Shown here: positions 1 through 8,958 of the stretch, in pieces
Position numbering within the stretch: position 1 is the first letter of the stretch
Layout: every line of letters begins with the position of its first letter
Origin: an uncultured Bacteroidales bacterium
GTDB lineage: Bacteria > Bacteroidota > Bacteroidia > Bacteroidales > Paludibacteraceae
DNA length: 53,508 nt
Direction of reading: 5' to 3'
Assembly (NCBI GenBank): GCA_946411385.1
Contig: CAMKDV010000017.1
Coordinates: forward strand, 1 to 53,508
Program-made: the position numbers and the translations under genes
The notes under the pieces: generated by a model
Seen by the model: only the letters and a program-made list of their open reading frames with translations
The model's database searches: none
Told to the model about the DNA's origin: nothing

Positions 1-3000
1 GTTGAAGGGATGGAGATAGTACGCAACCTGCGGCAACCCTCAAAGGCGTTGTTACCAATCGTCTGCAAAGAGTCAGGCAAAGTAACTTGAAGAAGACCCT
101 CCAGACCGTGGAAGGCATGTGCCGGAATATTATGCCAGGTGGAAGGTATCGTCAATTGATTTAGCATCTGGTTGTCTTCAAACACGCCATCCTGAAGACA
201 TTGATCGTTGTCATTCAATGTCAAAGTGGACAACGACGTACAACCTTTGAAGGCATGACTATTTATTTGAACAACACTTGAAGGAATTGTCAAAGAAACA
301 AGCGAAGGACAATTTCTAAACGCATCTTCACCTATCGTGTCCAAACCAACATGCAAAGTCAACTCCTGCAAGGCTGAACAATTATAGAAAGCATTGGTGC
401 GGACTGTCTGTACCGTTGCAGGTATCTCGACGGAAAGCAGCGAAGAGAAACCTGAGCACATGCGTTCAGGAACAACCGTCACATGAGGACCGAAAGTCAT
501 ACTCCGCACATGCTCACGGACATTGTAGAAGACACCATAGTCTATTGAACCCGTATAGTTGGGTACATCCCAATAAATAGTGCTCAACGAATCGCAATAA
601 AGGAAGGCCGTGTTATCAATATCAGTTACCGTTGAAGGGATGGAGATAGTACGCAACCTGCGGCAACCCTCAAAGGCGTTGTTACTAATCGTCTGCAAAG
701 AGTCAGGCAGGGATACTTGACGAACCCATTGCAAGTCATGGAAGGCATGTTCACCGATAGCTGTGACGCCATTGTCCAAAACGATGCTCGCGATTTGCGC
801 AGCATAATCGTGCCAGGGGACATCGCTGCTGCCGGAATAGTCAGCCATAGCACCTGAGCCGCTGACAGTCAGCACGCTGTCGCAGCTAAGCGACCATGTC
901 AGATTGCCGCCATCAGCACCGCATTCGCCGGAAGCGATGGTGCAAAGTCCGGGGTCTTCGACAATCGCGCGGTAATCGGTAAAACCACTCCAGCCTTCGG
1001 CAGAGGGGTATTGCTCAAGTGACGATTGCGGCACGTAAATAGGAATCATGTAGTTCACTCCGGAGAACGTGGAGCCGTTGGCTTCAGGAGGCGTGGTAGC
1101 ACGGCAGGTAATCGACTCAATATACGTGCATTCAGCAAAGCAATACGAGGCTAACGAGGAAACAGAAGCCGGCAGATCGATCGTGCGCAACGAGCTACAG
1201 CCGGAGAACGTATACGCGTCGAGCGTGGTGACGCCATCGGGGATATTGACCGCAGCCAGCGCCGAGCAATCTTCGAAAGCAGAAGTACCCAATGAGGTAA
1301 CGGTGCTCGGCAGCACAACAGAGCTAAGCATGTTACAGCCCTTGAACGCATACGGAGCGATGACAGTGGTGCCATCTTCAACGGAATATTCGCCTGCGTA
1401 ATCTTGCGGCAGCCGCACAAAGACGTGGCTGTTATATACGGGGGAAGAGATGGTGGTGTTGCCGCCAAACGGTGTATTTTGGCCAACGGATGTCACGCTC
1501 TCGGGCAAGGTAAGTTCGTGCAGAGCGGGACAATTGTAGAAGCTGTAGCTTCCCAACGAAGTAACGGTAGTAGCCAAATCGACATAACGCAGATTGGTGC
1601 TCTCAGTGAACGCCTGATTACCCACGTTGGTCACCCCTGCCGCTATATAAACGGAGTGGTAGGCATCTTTGTAAACGTACCACGGTGCCAGATTCATCTC
1701 ATCGTCATAATCAGCCATCGCTCCGTTGCCGCCGATGGTGAGGATGCTGTCGCCGCTGAGCAGCCACGTGACGTTCGCCGAGCCATCGGCAGCGCATTCG
1801 CCCGAAGCCACAATCTGCGGTCCCGTAGAGCCGCCTGCAGTGCCGAAGATGGTTATCTCGTTGAGGTATATGTTCGTGCCGGCATTGGCGGATGTGGGTG
1901 CCCAACGAAGCCAGACGTTCTCCATAAAGACATTCATCTCCCTCGTCTCGGCTGTGTACGGCGTTTCGCAACCGGGATCGTTCTCGTTGAACGCGTACCA
2001 GTTCTCGCCATCGCTACTGCTCTCCAGCCGCCAACCGTAACCGGCCTCAGTAGATCCCTGTGTGTACTTAACTGTGCTGACAAACCCGAGCATATCGGTT
2101 TGCAGGTAACAGGAATTGGCGTTCGTGGGTTGGATATAGCCCATGTTTGCGCCGTTGATGCCCGAGGGCTGCTGATTCGGAACGATCTTTATATTTTTCG
2201 CTGTGAAGGTGATGTCGCCATACATCAGCGTCTGTTCGGAGGTAATGGACTGGTTGGCCCAATCTGAGAAGGTTGTGCTATATAACACATCCTCACCCGT
2301 GTTGTCACCGCTGTTGCCGCTGTCGTCAATAATCCCGTGCAGCAATATGGTCGAGGCGTCACAGCCGTAATCCGGTTGGAAGGAGAAGAGGACTTTGTAT
2401 ACACCTGATTGTTCAACGGTGATATGGTAGTTGTCATCTTCCTGAATGGAAGGGTACTCTTCGACGTTCCAAGCGTGATTGGCAATCACTTTGTACTGGT
2501 AGTCGCCTTCGGGCGTGAGGGTGACGGAATCGATGGTATATGTGTACATTCCGTCGCCTGAGCGCGTCATCTCGGTGAGGCTGTCACCGGTATCCCACGC
2601 CACAGCGAAGAGGTTGTCTGTACCGACGAGGGAGTAGACGCGGTCGGTGGCAGTTCCTTCGCCCAGATCCACCTCCTCGCCTGTCGGGCAATCCGAACCG
2701 CCGCCGATATAAACGACATCAGCAGATTGGCCGTAGTGGATCTTGATATACATGTCGTAGCAGCCGGTGGTATTGCATTGGATATAATTATCGTGACTCG
2801 TGAAGTTGCCGGACATGCCACCTTCCTCCAGCTGCGGAGCCCAACGGGTGTTATCGCTGTGGAAGAGGTTGATTACCTGGAAATATTCGCCTTCGTTGAT
2901 CTGTACATTGGCAAGGAACTGTGCGATATATGAGCCTTCCAGCCGCTCGGTGAATGTACCGCGGAAGAGGCGTGTGCCGCTGACCAGAATGCCATATTCG

Positions 3001-4001
3001 CCCGGGGAGAAGATGGCAGTAATTGAGGTATCTTTGTCGAGATAAACGTTACGCGGATTGTCCCAAGAGTCGTTGTCCGACCAGCGGTCGAACATCCAGC
3101 CGCCGGTACTGATATGGGCATCCAGTTCAACCGTTGAACCGCGGGAATATTCGTCAGAATCGGGAAAGCGGTATACATACGCACCACTTTCCTGCGGCGT
3201 AACCGCCGTCGTGAGGTGAACAGTGGAAGATACGCCGGTAAAATCGCCTGTTACACATACCTCACCTTCCGAAACGCTCACATACAGTGTGCCCGCGGTT
3301 GACATCAGTACATATATATTGCCGTCAATGTCCGTCGAAATATTCTCTGCCGAGCATGCCGTGCCCAGATCATCATATCCTAACGCTCCTTCCCACGTGC
3401 GTTGTTGCAGAACCTTGAAGGCATAACTGCCTGCCGGCAGATTGAGCAGCAGATCGTACGACTCCGAAAACGGAATGGCGTTAGTAAGGTTCCACGAACC
3501 CAGTTCCTCGGCATTGCCGATGAGGAAGTAACTTGCTTCGGATTCGCCGGTTCCGGTGCCGCCGGTATTAGGATCGCCACCTTCGGTATAGGTGGTCCAA
3601 TAGCCTGTGACAGTCTCAGTGGTATTATCGTGCCAAACTGCCGTTTCCGAAGTAATGACATAGAGGCGGTCTTCACCTGTAGGGAAGTCAAGGTCGGCTG
3701 TCTGGGCGCTCCAGTAGGACAATTCGCCGACGGAGCTGACACGGGCAAAGATAATCTTGGTATAGACGTTTTCCAAGTCGATATACCAAGTGCCTTGACC
3801 ATCATACATATTCGTCATGGCTTGCCCCGGCCATCCTGCGTTGCTGGGTGCTCCTTCTCCATCCGCAAAGGCATAGGCAGCAATGGCGGCATCGCCTTCG
3901 GTCCACCAACTATAGTTCATGCGGCAATAGACGCGAACAATCTCAGCATGCAACGCCAACGCGGTGCATAAAATCGTCAATGCAGTAAAAAGTCTCCTCA
4001 T
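1..4001 (-). CDS. Secreted multidomain BspA-like leucine-rich-repeat protein (C-terminus outside window)
   Basis: One uninterrupted frame runs from ATG 4001 to the left edge, about 1333 codons, with no stop. Residues 1-19 form a signal peptide ending ALHA. Residues 20-110 resemble a starch-binding CBM26-type module (aromatic-rich, WPG, YIDL, then a KIIFARV strand). A second similar module with an SWNL motif follows to about 250. About 257-334 looks like an InlB/Listeria-Bacteroides repeat (GGWMFDRWSDN then a TAIF strand). About 450-557 is a pullulanase X25/SusE-like beta domain. About 570-730 is a discoidin-like jelly roll (WRLESSSDGENW). From about 737 onward there are BspA/LRR_5 repeats of the form I-P-S-V-T-x-I-x-x-x-A-F-x-x-C-x-x-L, in two blocks each opened by a C-A/G-D-G, L-T-I/V-x-G-x-G-A-M-A-D-Y segment. 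Domain names are from family resemblance. The likely role is surface adhesion or glycan binding. Secretion route is unknown because the C-terminus is missing. Confidence 0.85.
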   Translation of the reverse strand, partial: MRRLFTALTILCTALALHAEIVRVYCRMNYSWWTEGDAAIAAYAFADGEGAPSNAGWPGQAMTNMYDGQGTWYIDLENVYTKIIFARVSSVGELSYWSAQTADLDFPTGEDRLYVITSETAVWHDNTTETVTGYWTTYTEGGDPNTGGTGTGESEASYFLIGNAEELGSWNLTNAIPFSESYDLLLNLPAGSYAFKVLQQRTWEGALGYDDLGTACSAENISTDIDGNIYVLMSTAGTLYVSVSEGEVCVTGDFTGVSSTVHLTTAVTPQESGAYVYRFPDSDEYSRGSTVELDAHISTGGWMFDRWSDNDSWDNPRNVYLDKDTSITAIFSPGEYGILVSGTRLFRGTFTERLEGSYIAQFLANVQINEGEYFQVINLFHSDNTRWAPQLEEGGMSGNFTSHDNYIQCNTTGCYDMYIKIHYGQSADVVYIGGGSDCPTGEEVDLGEGTATDRVYSLVGTDNLFAVAWDTGDSLTEMTRSGDGMYTYTIDSVTLTPEGDYQYKVIANHAWNVEEYPSIQEDDNYHITVEQSGVYKVLFSFQPDYGCDASTILLHGIIDDSGNSGDNTGEDVLYSTTFSDWANQSITSEQTLMYGDITFTAKNIKIVPNQQPSGINGANMGYIQPTNANSCYLQTDMLGFVSTVKYTQGSTEAGYGWRLESSSDGENWYAFNENDPGCETPYTAETREMNVFMENVWLRWAPTSANAGTNIYLNEITIFGTAGGSTGPQIVASGECAADGSANVTWLLSGDSILTIGGNGAMADYDDEMNLAPWYVYKDAYHSVYIAAGVTNVGNQAFTESTNLRYVDLATTVTSLGSYSFYNCPALHELTLPESVTSVGQNTPFGGNTTISSPVYNSHVFVRLPQDYAGEYSVEDGTTVIAPYAFKGCNMLSSVVLPSTVTSLGTSAFEDCSALAAVNIPDGVTTLDAYTFSGCSSLRTIDLPASVSSLASYCFAECTYIESITCRATTPPEANGSTFSGVNYMIPIYVPQSSLEQYPSAEGWSGFTDYRAIVEDPGLCTIASGECGADGGNLTWSLSCDSVLTVSGSGAMADYSGSSDVPWHDYAAQIASIVLDNGVTAIGEHAFHDLQWVRQVSLPDSLQTISNNAFEGCRRLRTISIPSTVTDIDNTAFLYCDSLSTIYWDVPNYTGSIDYGVFYNVREHVRSMTFGPHVTVVPERMCSGFSSLLSVEIPATVQTVRTNAFYNCSALQELTLHVGLDTIGEDAFRNCPSLVSLTIPSSVVQINSHAFKGCTSLSTLTLNDNDQCLQDGVFEDNQMLNQLTIPSTWHNIPAHAFHGLEGLLQVTLPDSLQTIGNNAFEGCRRLRTISIPS
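631..709 (-). repeat. 79-bp near-identical internal repeat of the LRR gene (other copy at 1-79)
   Basis: Bases 631-709 match bases 1-79 with one visible difference (gttacc versus gttact). The offset is 630 bp, exactly 210 codons, so both copies are read in the same frame and encode the same LRR unit (NNAFEGCRRLRTISIPST). Such recent duplication is typical of BspA genes and can change repeat number by recombination. Confidence 0.9.
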
Positions 4002-4032
4002 AAGCGTAGGGTGTGTATATACATGGCGCGCA

Positions 4033-4052
4033 TGTACAAATGTACATGTACA
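4033..4052. promoter_or_regulatory. Three TGTACA hexamers in the leader of the LRR gene
   Basis: TGTACA occurs at 4033-4038, 4041-4046 and 4047-4052. Each hexamer is palindromic, so the cluster forms overlapping dyads. It lies between the promoter at 4066-4097 and the ATG at 4001, in the predicted 5' leader. It could be an operator or an RNA hairpin. No known regulator is recognised. Confidence 0.4.
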
Positions 4053-4065
4053 ACAATTCCGCTCG

Positions 4066-4097
4066 CAAAGTTACAAAAAATTTTTGATATTTGCAAG
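4066..4097 (-). promoter_or_regulatory. Bacteroidota-type promoter for the LRR gene
   Basis: On the minus strand, -7 box TAACTTTG (4073-4066) and -33 box CTTG (4097-4094) are separated by 20 bases. The ATG follows 65 bases downstream of the -7 box. The surrounding 40 bases are almost identical to the promoter at 4708-4739. Confidence 0.75.
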
Positions 4098-4278
4098 TTT
4101 TTCGGGCAAATTTTATCAATTTTATCAAAAAATAGTATTGTAGCCATCATTGCACGCATTTTTGGAAGCATAAAATGCAAAAAAACGACTGACATTTTTT
4201 TGATTTCGGCGCCCATATTTGCAAGAGGCGGGTGAGGTGGTGAAGGGTCTGGATTTGGGGTCTTTAGGGAGTGGCAAT

Positions 4279-4344
4279 CACGCACTTATCTCGCACTAAC
4301 CACGCACTTACCACGCACTAACGACGCACTTATCACGCACTAAT
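4279..4344. repeat. Six tandem 11-bp units in a long intergenic region
   Basis: Six head-to-tail 11-mers fill 4279-4344: CACGCACTTAT, CTCGCACTAAC, CACGCACTTAC, CACGCACTAAC, GACGCACTTAT, CACGCACTAAT. The core CGCACT is invariant. The units alternate between TTA and TAA, giving a 22-bp super-period. The 11-bp phase places each core near the same DNA face. The array lies about 180 bp upstream of the promoter at 4066-4097 and 360 bp upstream of the one at 4708-4739. Iteron-like protein binding or a simple minisatellite are both possible. Confidence 0.85.
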
Positions 4345-4394
4345 TTTTGGTGAGAAGAGGCGGAAAAAATGCGATTTTTTGAGCGAAAGAATAC

Positions 4395-4424
4395 TACTAT
4401 ATACTAAAGTATATAGTACTTTTT
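4395..4424 (+). terminator. AT-rich perfect hairpin with T-tract
   Basis: TACTATATACT (4395-4405) and AGTATATAGTA (4408-4418) form a perfect 11-bp inverted repeat with a 2-base spacer, followed by CTTTTT. It could terminate an unrecognised plus-strand transcript or be a protein-binding palindrome. No gene ends just upstream, so terminator function is uncertain. Confidence 0.4.
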
Positions 4425-4707
4425 GATTGGGAAAAGCAGGGATAAAAAGTAGCGGACATGGGAGACGAGGATCGCGGGAATACCCGCGAGAGCAGAACCA
4501 AACGACATAAAAAACCGCTCATGAAATCGGGGGAAAGGATTAGAGTGGTCAAAAATTGCCCAAAATTATCCAAAAAACTCAAATAATCCCAGGAACAAGA
4601 AGATCGCCCAAGCTTGGTCGATGCACTTATGATGAGCAGCCAATGCAAGCATAAGCAGGGCATTCTTGCTAAAAAATACAACAAATTGCGATTTTTCTTT
4701 GAATTTG
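4425..4707. other. Intergenic stretch with no recognised gene
   Basis: Open frames here lack start context, conserved motifs and amino-acid composition typical of this genome, so none is called. One GC-rich hairpin is visible (TCGCGGG 4472-4478, CCCGCGA 4483-4489, loop AATA). The stretch becomes AT-rich toward the promoter at 4708. An unknown small RNA cannot be excluded. Confidence 0.4.
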
Positions 4708-4739
4708 TTTGCAAATGTCAAAAATTTTTTGTAACTTTG
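4708..4739 (+). promoter_or_regulatory. Bacteroidota-type promoter for the beta-barrel protein gene
   Basis: TTTG at 4708-4711, 20 bases, then TAACTTTG at 4732-4739. The leader to the ATG at 4886 is about 140 bases. The match to the group consensus is exact. Confidence 0.8.
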
Positions 4740-4885
4740 TGGGCGGAATGATATGCGTGTGCGCAAAACATGTACACAACGCACGCACAAACAACAACAA
4801 ATCAGACGAGCCGAGAGACGAGCCGGCAAAAGCCGGAAAGACTTGCATGAACGGCACGGATGATAACAACTAAATTGAACCAAAC

Positions 4886-5569
4886 ATGAAAAAGATTATT
4901 TTGGGCTGCATGGCGGTGTTGGCTGCCATGAGCATGGCGGCACAGAGTGAAGTGTCGCCGGAAAACTACAGTAACGGCAATCCGCAAAGCGTGACGATAG
5001 TGGTACCGTCGAGCAACCAACCGGTACAGAACGTGTACAACTGGGCTGACCACAGACATAACATCTCGTTCTCGGTAGGTCTGCCGGGGCTGTATAGCAC
5101 AGCCATCAGCGGACATAGTTGGAGATTCTATCTTGCCAAACCCGGTACGACCACCTCGGGCACGACGGGCACTACGCCTTCAGGTACTACCGTTCGGTCG
5201 TCGGAGTTTTTCTGCGGATCATGGGCTTTTGAATACGATTTTCAGATTCTGCGCTGGTTGCGCGTAGGCACGGAACTTAACTACGAATACTGGATGGGCA
5301 ACACGCGTACGCACGATGCAGCCCTGATGGCTAAAGTTGCCTTCACCTACATCAACCAGGAGCATATACGCCTGTACTCGGGCGTAGGCATAGGTATAGG
5401 CATGCATTTTGACGGGTTCAGCGACGGCACGATAGCCGGCAGATATTTGCCAGCCATAGTAGGCACGCCTATCGGATTGCAAGCCGGTAACGCCAAAGTG
5501 TACGCACTGGTAGAGACGAACATCGGTTCGGCGTCGTTCCTGAGAGTGGGAATAGGATTCAGACCTTAA
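4886..5569 (+). CDS. Outer-membrane beta-barrel protein, family not recognised
   Basis: The product is 227 residues. Residues 1-19 form a signal peptide (MKKIILGCMAVLAAMSMAAQ). A low-complexity Thr/Gly/Ser stretch at about 88-104 looks like a surface loop or linker. The rest alternates polar and hydrophobic residues in short strands (VGTELNYEYW, LYSGVGIGIGMHF, FLRVGIGF) and ends with an aromatic/Pro C-terminus, as in small 8-strand outer-membrane barrels. The gene has its own promoter and ATG start. No ligand or enzyme motif is visible, so function is unknown. Confidence 0.7.
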   Translation: MKKIILGCMAVLAAMSMAAQSEVSPENYSNGNPQSVTIVVPSSNQPVQNVYNWADHRHNISFSVGLPGLYSTAISGHSWRFYLAKPGTTTSGTTGTTPSGTTVRSSEFFCGSWAFEYDFQILRWLRVGTELNYEYWMGNTRTHDAALMAKVAFTYINQEHIRLYSGVGIGIGMHFDGFSDGTIAGRYLPAIVGTPIGLQAGNAKVYALVETNIGSASFLRVGIGFRP

Positions 5570-5571
5570 TA

Positions 5572-5694
5572 AGGTGAAAAGTGAAAAGTGAAAGGGAAAA
5601 GTGAAAGGTGAAAGGGAAAAGTGAAAGGTGAAAGGTGAAAAGTGAAAGGTGAAAGGTGAAAAGTGAAAGGTGAAAAGTTGAAAGGGAAAAGATA
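5572..5694 (+). repeat. Degenerate GTGAAAG/GTGAAAA tandem tract filling a gene junction
   Basis: The whole gap between two genes is built of 7-8 base units GTGAAAG, GTGAAAA and GGGAAAA, ending GTTGAAAGGG then the ATG at 5696. It supplies a purine-rich leader directly before the start codon. Similar tracts occur at 8835-8956 and 53460-53508. Confidence 0.9.
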
Positions 5695-5695
5695 A

Positions 5696-6928
5696 ATGAA
5701 TATTTCGTTACGGGCACAATCGATGCCGGAATCGCCAATCAGGAAGTTGGCTAAATATGCGGATGCAGCCAAACGTGCAGGTGTACATGTGTACCACCTG
5801 AACATCGGTCAGCCGGATATAGCCACTCCACCACAAGCCATAGAAGCTGTCAAGAACTTCAATCAGGACATATTGTCCTACTCGCCATCGCAGGGACTGA
5901 AATCCCTTCGCACGAAGATGGTGAGCTACTATGCCGACTATGGCATCGACCTGTCGCCGGACGAGATCATCATCACCTCGGGCGGTTCGGAGGCGATCAT
6001 GTTTGCGTACATGAGTTGTCTGAACCCGGGTGACGAAATCATCGTGACCGACCCGAGTTATGCCAACTATATGGCGTTCGCCATCTCGTGCGGCGCAGTA
6101 GTGAAATCGGTAAAGACGAAGATAGAAGACGGCTTCAAGCTGCCGCCGGTGGAGGAATTTGAGAAGCAGATAACCGAAAAGACCCGCGCTATCCTGATCT
6201 GCAACCCCAACAACCCGACGGGATACCTGTACACCAAACAGGAGATGCGGCAGATACGCGACCTGGTAAAGAAGTACAAGCTGTACCTGATCTCGGACGA
6301 GGTGTACAGGGAGTTTATCTACACCAAATCGCCGTACATCAGCGCGTGTCACCTGGAAGGTATCGAAGAGAACGTGATACTGGTGGATAGCGTGTCGAAG
6401 CGTTATTCGGAGTGCGGCATCCGTATAGGTGCGCTGATTACGAAAAACAAAGCCGTGCGCGAAGCTGTAATGAAATTCTGCCAGGCACGATTGAGTCCGC
6501 CACTGTTCGGACAAGTGGTGGCAGAAGCGTCGCTATCCACGCCGGAGGAATATATGCTGGAGGTGTACGACGAGTACCTGACACGACGCAATTTCCTAAT
6601 TGACAAGCTGAACCAGATTCCGGGCGTGTTTGCCCCTGCTCCGACGGGCGCTTTCTACGTAATGGTTCAGTTGCCGGTGGATGATGTGGAGCGCTTCTGC
6701 AAATGGTGTTTGACGGACTTCTCCTACCCCATCAAAGAGGCCGACAGCGACGAGACACATCCGGCTACGGTGATGATGGCTCCGGGAACAGGCTTCTACA
6801 CCGACCCCGAGGACGGACGTCATCAGGTGAGAATGGCGTACGTGCTGAACAAGACCGATCTGGCTAACGCGATGATTGTACTGCGCAAGGCACTGGAAGC
6901 CTACGCGGAGATTTCAAAACAAGGATAA
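5696..6928 (+). CDS. PLP-dependent aminotransferase, class I/II fold (aspartate/aromatic aminotransferase-like)
   Basis: The product is 410 residues, a typical fold-type I length. Visible motifs are NIGQPD (36-41, substrate loop), TSGGSEA (94-100, phosphate-binding turn), NPNNPTG (170-176, cofactor contact), SDEVY (200-204, pyridine N contact) and SVSKRY with the Schiff-base lysine at 235. Arg243 sits in CGIRIG. It should catalyse amino-group transfer between an amino acid and a 2-oxo acid. The exact substrate cannot be read from sequence. The stop TAA overlaps the dxs ATG by one base, so the two are likely co-translated. Confidence 0.85.
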   Translation: MNISLRAQSMPESPIRKLAKYADAAKRAGVHVYHLNIGQPDIATPPQAIEAVKNFNQDILSYSPSQGLKSLRTKMVSYYADYGIDLSPDEIIITSGGSEAIMFAYMSCLNPGDEIIVTDPSYANYMAFAISCGAVVKSVKTKIEDGFKLPPVEEFEKQITEKTRAILICNPNNPTGYLYTKQEMRQIRDLVKKYKLYLISDEVYREFIYTKSPYISACHLEGIEENVILVDSVSKRYSECGIRIGALITKNKAVREAVMKFCQARLSPPLFGQVVAEASLSTPEEYMLEVYDEYLTRRNFLIDKLNQIPGVFAPAPTGAFYVMVQLPVDDVERFCKWCLTDFSYPIKEADSDETHPATVMMAPGTGFYTDPEDGRHQVRMAYVLNKTDLANAMIVLRKALEAYAEISKQG

Positions 6929-8853
6929 TGGAATATACCTATCTCAACAAGATAAACTCCCCCGCCGACCTCAAGCAGCTGCCGAAAGAGGCATTGCCGG
7001 AAGTGTGCGCCGAACTGCGGGACTTTATAATCAAAGAACTGAGCCACAACCCCGGACATCTGGGTTCGTCGCTGGGCGTGATAGAGCTAACCGTGGCTCT
7101 GCACTACGTGTTCGACACGCCTAACGACCGGCTGGTCTGGGATGTGGGGCATCAGGCTTATGCCCACAAGATATTGACGGGCAGACGCGACCGTTTCAGC
7201 ACCAACCGTCAGTTTGGCGGCTTGGCACCTTTCCCCACCCCTGCCGAAAGCGAATATGACACCTGCGTATCCGGACATGCCAGCAACAGCATCTCCGTGG
7301 CACTGGGACTGGATGTGGCTAACATGCGTGATGGCAACGGGCGCAAGGTAGTGGCCGTGATTGGCGACGGCGCCATGACGGGCGGCTTGGCGTTCGAGGG
7401 ACTGAACAACGCTTCGATGGACAAGAATAACCTGCTGATTGTGCTGAACGACAACAACATGGCTATCGACCCCATCAAAGGCGGCTTTACGCAATACCTG
7501 GTGGACCTGACCACCTCGCCCGGCTACAACAAACTGCGCTGGTGGGGTTATCAGGCGCTGGTGAAGATGCACCTGATGTCCGACCACAAGCGGGCGAAGA
7601 TGCTTCGTTTCCACAACAACCTGAAAGCCACCCTGACCAAACAGCCGCACAACATCTTCCAAGGCCTGAACATCCGCTATTTCGGTCCTCAGGACGGCCA
7701 TGACGTGATAGGGCTGGTACGGATACTGGACGAGATAAAGAACTATCGTGGCCCAAAAGTGCTACATATCGTGACGCAGAAAGGCAAGGGCTATGCCCCT
7801 GCCGAAGCCGACCAGACCGCTTGGCACGCTCCGGGAGAGTTTGATGTGGAGACAGGTATCCGCACGGCTGACGCCAACAAGAGTACATCATCGGCGGCAG
7901 AAAGACCGCTATGGCAAGAGGTGTTCGGACAAACGCTGCTGGAACTTGCCAAAGAGGATGAGCGTGTATTAGGCATCACTCCGGCTATGCCTTCGGGGTG
8001 TTCGATGACGATCTTGCAACACGAGATGCCGGAACGCGTCTTCGACGTAGGCATAGCCGAAGGCCACGCCGTGACCTTCAGCGCGGGATTGGCGAAAGAG
8101 GGAAAGATACCTTTCTGCAACATCTATTCATCGTTCCTACAGCGCGCCTACGACAATATTATCCACGACGTAGCGATCAGCAAGATGCATGTAGTGTTCT
8201 GCATCGACAGAGCGGGTATCGTGGGCAATGACGGCGCTACGCACCACGGATTGCTCGACTTGGCGTATCTGCGGCCTATACCGAACATCATCATCGCCGC
8301 GCCGATGACGGAGAGCGATCTCAGGCAGATGATGCGCCTGGCGATGAATGCCGAAGGACCGATAGCCATTCGCTATCCGCGGGGCAGAACATCGGCGCTG
8401 CCGGCTTCGCAGAAAGGCGTGTGGCCGGAGGTAGAACTTGGGAAAGCAGTTTGCTTGCGCGACGCGAAAACGGAAAGCAGCAAGCAGAAGATATGTGTGC
8501 TGTCCATCGGCGCGATAGGCAACACGGTGGAAGAGGCACTGGATAAGTACCCCGAACTGAACGGCATAGGGCACTACAATATGCGTTGGCTCAAACCGCT
8601 GGATACGGAAGTGGTACGGGATATAGCCAAGCGCTACGAGTTGATCGTTACCGTAGAAGACGGAATGGTAAGCGGCGGATTGGGCAGTGCCGTATTGGAG
8701 GCCGTGGAAGATTTGCCGGTACGCGTGAAACGGCTGGGCGTACACGATCAGTTTGTGACCCACGGCAGCACCAAAGAGCTGATGAAGATGCTGGGACTGG
8801 ATGCGGAAGGGATTGCAAGTTCGCTGCGCGAAGAGGGGAAAAGTGAAAAGTGA
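6928..8853 (+). CDS. dxs: 1-deoxy-D-xylulose-5-phosphate synthase
   Basis: The product is 641 residues, the family's usual length. It condenses pyruvate and glyceraldehyde-3-phosphate, the first step of the MEP isoprenoid pathway, and also feeds thiamine and PLP synthesis. Motifs include DVGHQAY near 71, the thiamine-diphosphate motif GDGAMTGG (about 146-153) with LNDNNMAI, DVGIAEGHAV with the catalytic Glu near 377, and DRAGIVGNDGATHHG. The start ATG overlaps the upstream stop (TAATG). The last codons (EEGKSEK) are already inside the repeat tract at 8835-8956, so the repeat has become the C-terminal tail. Confidence 0.97.
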   Translation: MEYTYLNKINSPADLKQLPKEALPEVCAELRDFIIKELSHNPGHLGSSLGVIELTVALHYVFDTPNDRLVWDVGHQAYAHKILTGRRDRFSTNRQFGGLAPFPTPAESEYDTCVSGHASNSISVALGLDVANMRDGNGRKVVAVIGDGAMTGGLAFEGLNNASMDKNNLLIVLNDNNMAIDPIKGGFTQYLVDLTTSPGYNKLRWWGYQALVKMHLMSDHKRAKMLRFHNNLKATLTKQPHNIFQGLNIRYFGPQDGHDVIGLVRILDEIKNYRGPKVLHIVTQKGKGYAPAEADQTAWHAPGEFDVETGIRTADANKSTSSAAERPLWQEVFGQTLLELAKEDERVLGITPAMPSGCSMTILQHEMPERVFDVGIAEGHAVTFSAGLAKEGKIPFCNIYSSFLQRAYDNIIHDVAISKMHVVFCIDRAGIVGNDGATHHGLLDLAYLRPIPNIIIAAPMTESDLRQMMRLAMNAEGPIAIRYPRGRTSALPASQKGVWPEVELGKAVCLRDAKTESSKQKICVLSIGAIGNTVEEALDKYPELNGIGHYNMRWLKPLDTEVVRDIAKRYELIVTVEDGMVSGGLGSAVLEAVEDLPVRVKRLGVHDQFVTHGSTKELMKMLGLDAEGIASSLREEGKSEK

Positions 8854-8956
8854 AAAATGAAAGGTGAAAGGGGAAAGGAAATTGAAAGGTGAAAAGTGAA
8901 AATTGAAAGGTGAAAGGGGAAAGGAAATTGAAAGGTGAAAATTGAAAGTTGAAAGG
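8835..8956 (+). repeat. Degenerate GTGAAA/ATTGAAAGG tract overlapping the dxs stop and filling the gap to trkA
   Basis: The tract consists of AAGTGAAA, AGGTGAAA and AATTGAAA units with a longer duplicated block (ATTGAAAGGTGAAA followed by GGGGAAAGGAA, twice). It begins inside the dxs reading frame and ends GTTGAAAGGATATG, where ATG is the trkA start. The junction TTGAAAGGATATG is repeated exactly before the gene starting at 24172. Confidence 0.9.
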
Positions 8957-8958
8957 AT

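Noticed and set aside
1404..2267. 287-codon plus-strand open frame
   Set aside because: It is antisense to the LRR protein, which is continuous on the minus strand with clear repeats.
4279..4344. CRISPR array or replication origin
   Set aside because: The 11-bp units are contiguous without spacers and no cas genes are near. The units do not match DnaA boxes and no origin genes are adjacent.
4397..4883. Two overlapping 105-codon minus-strand frames in the long intergenic region
   Set aside because: No conserved motif, Ser/Cys/Leu-rich, and they overlap the promoter of the plus-strand gene.
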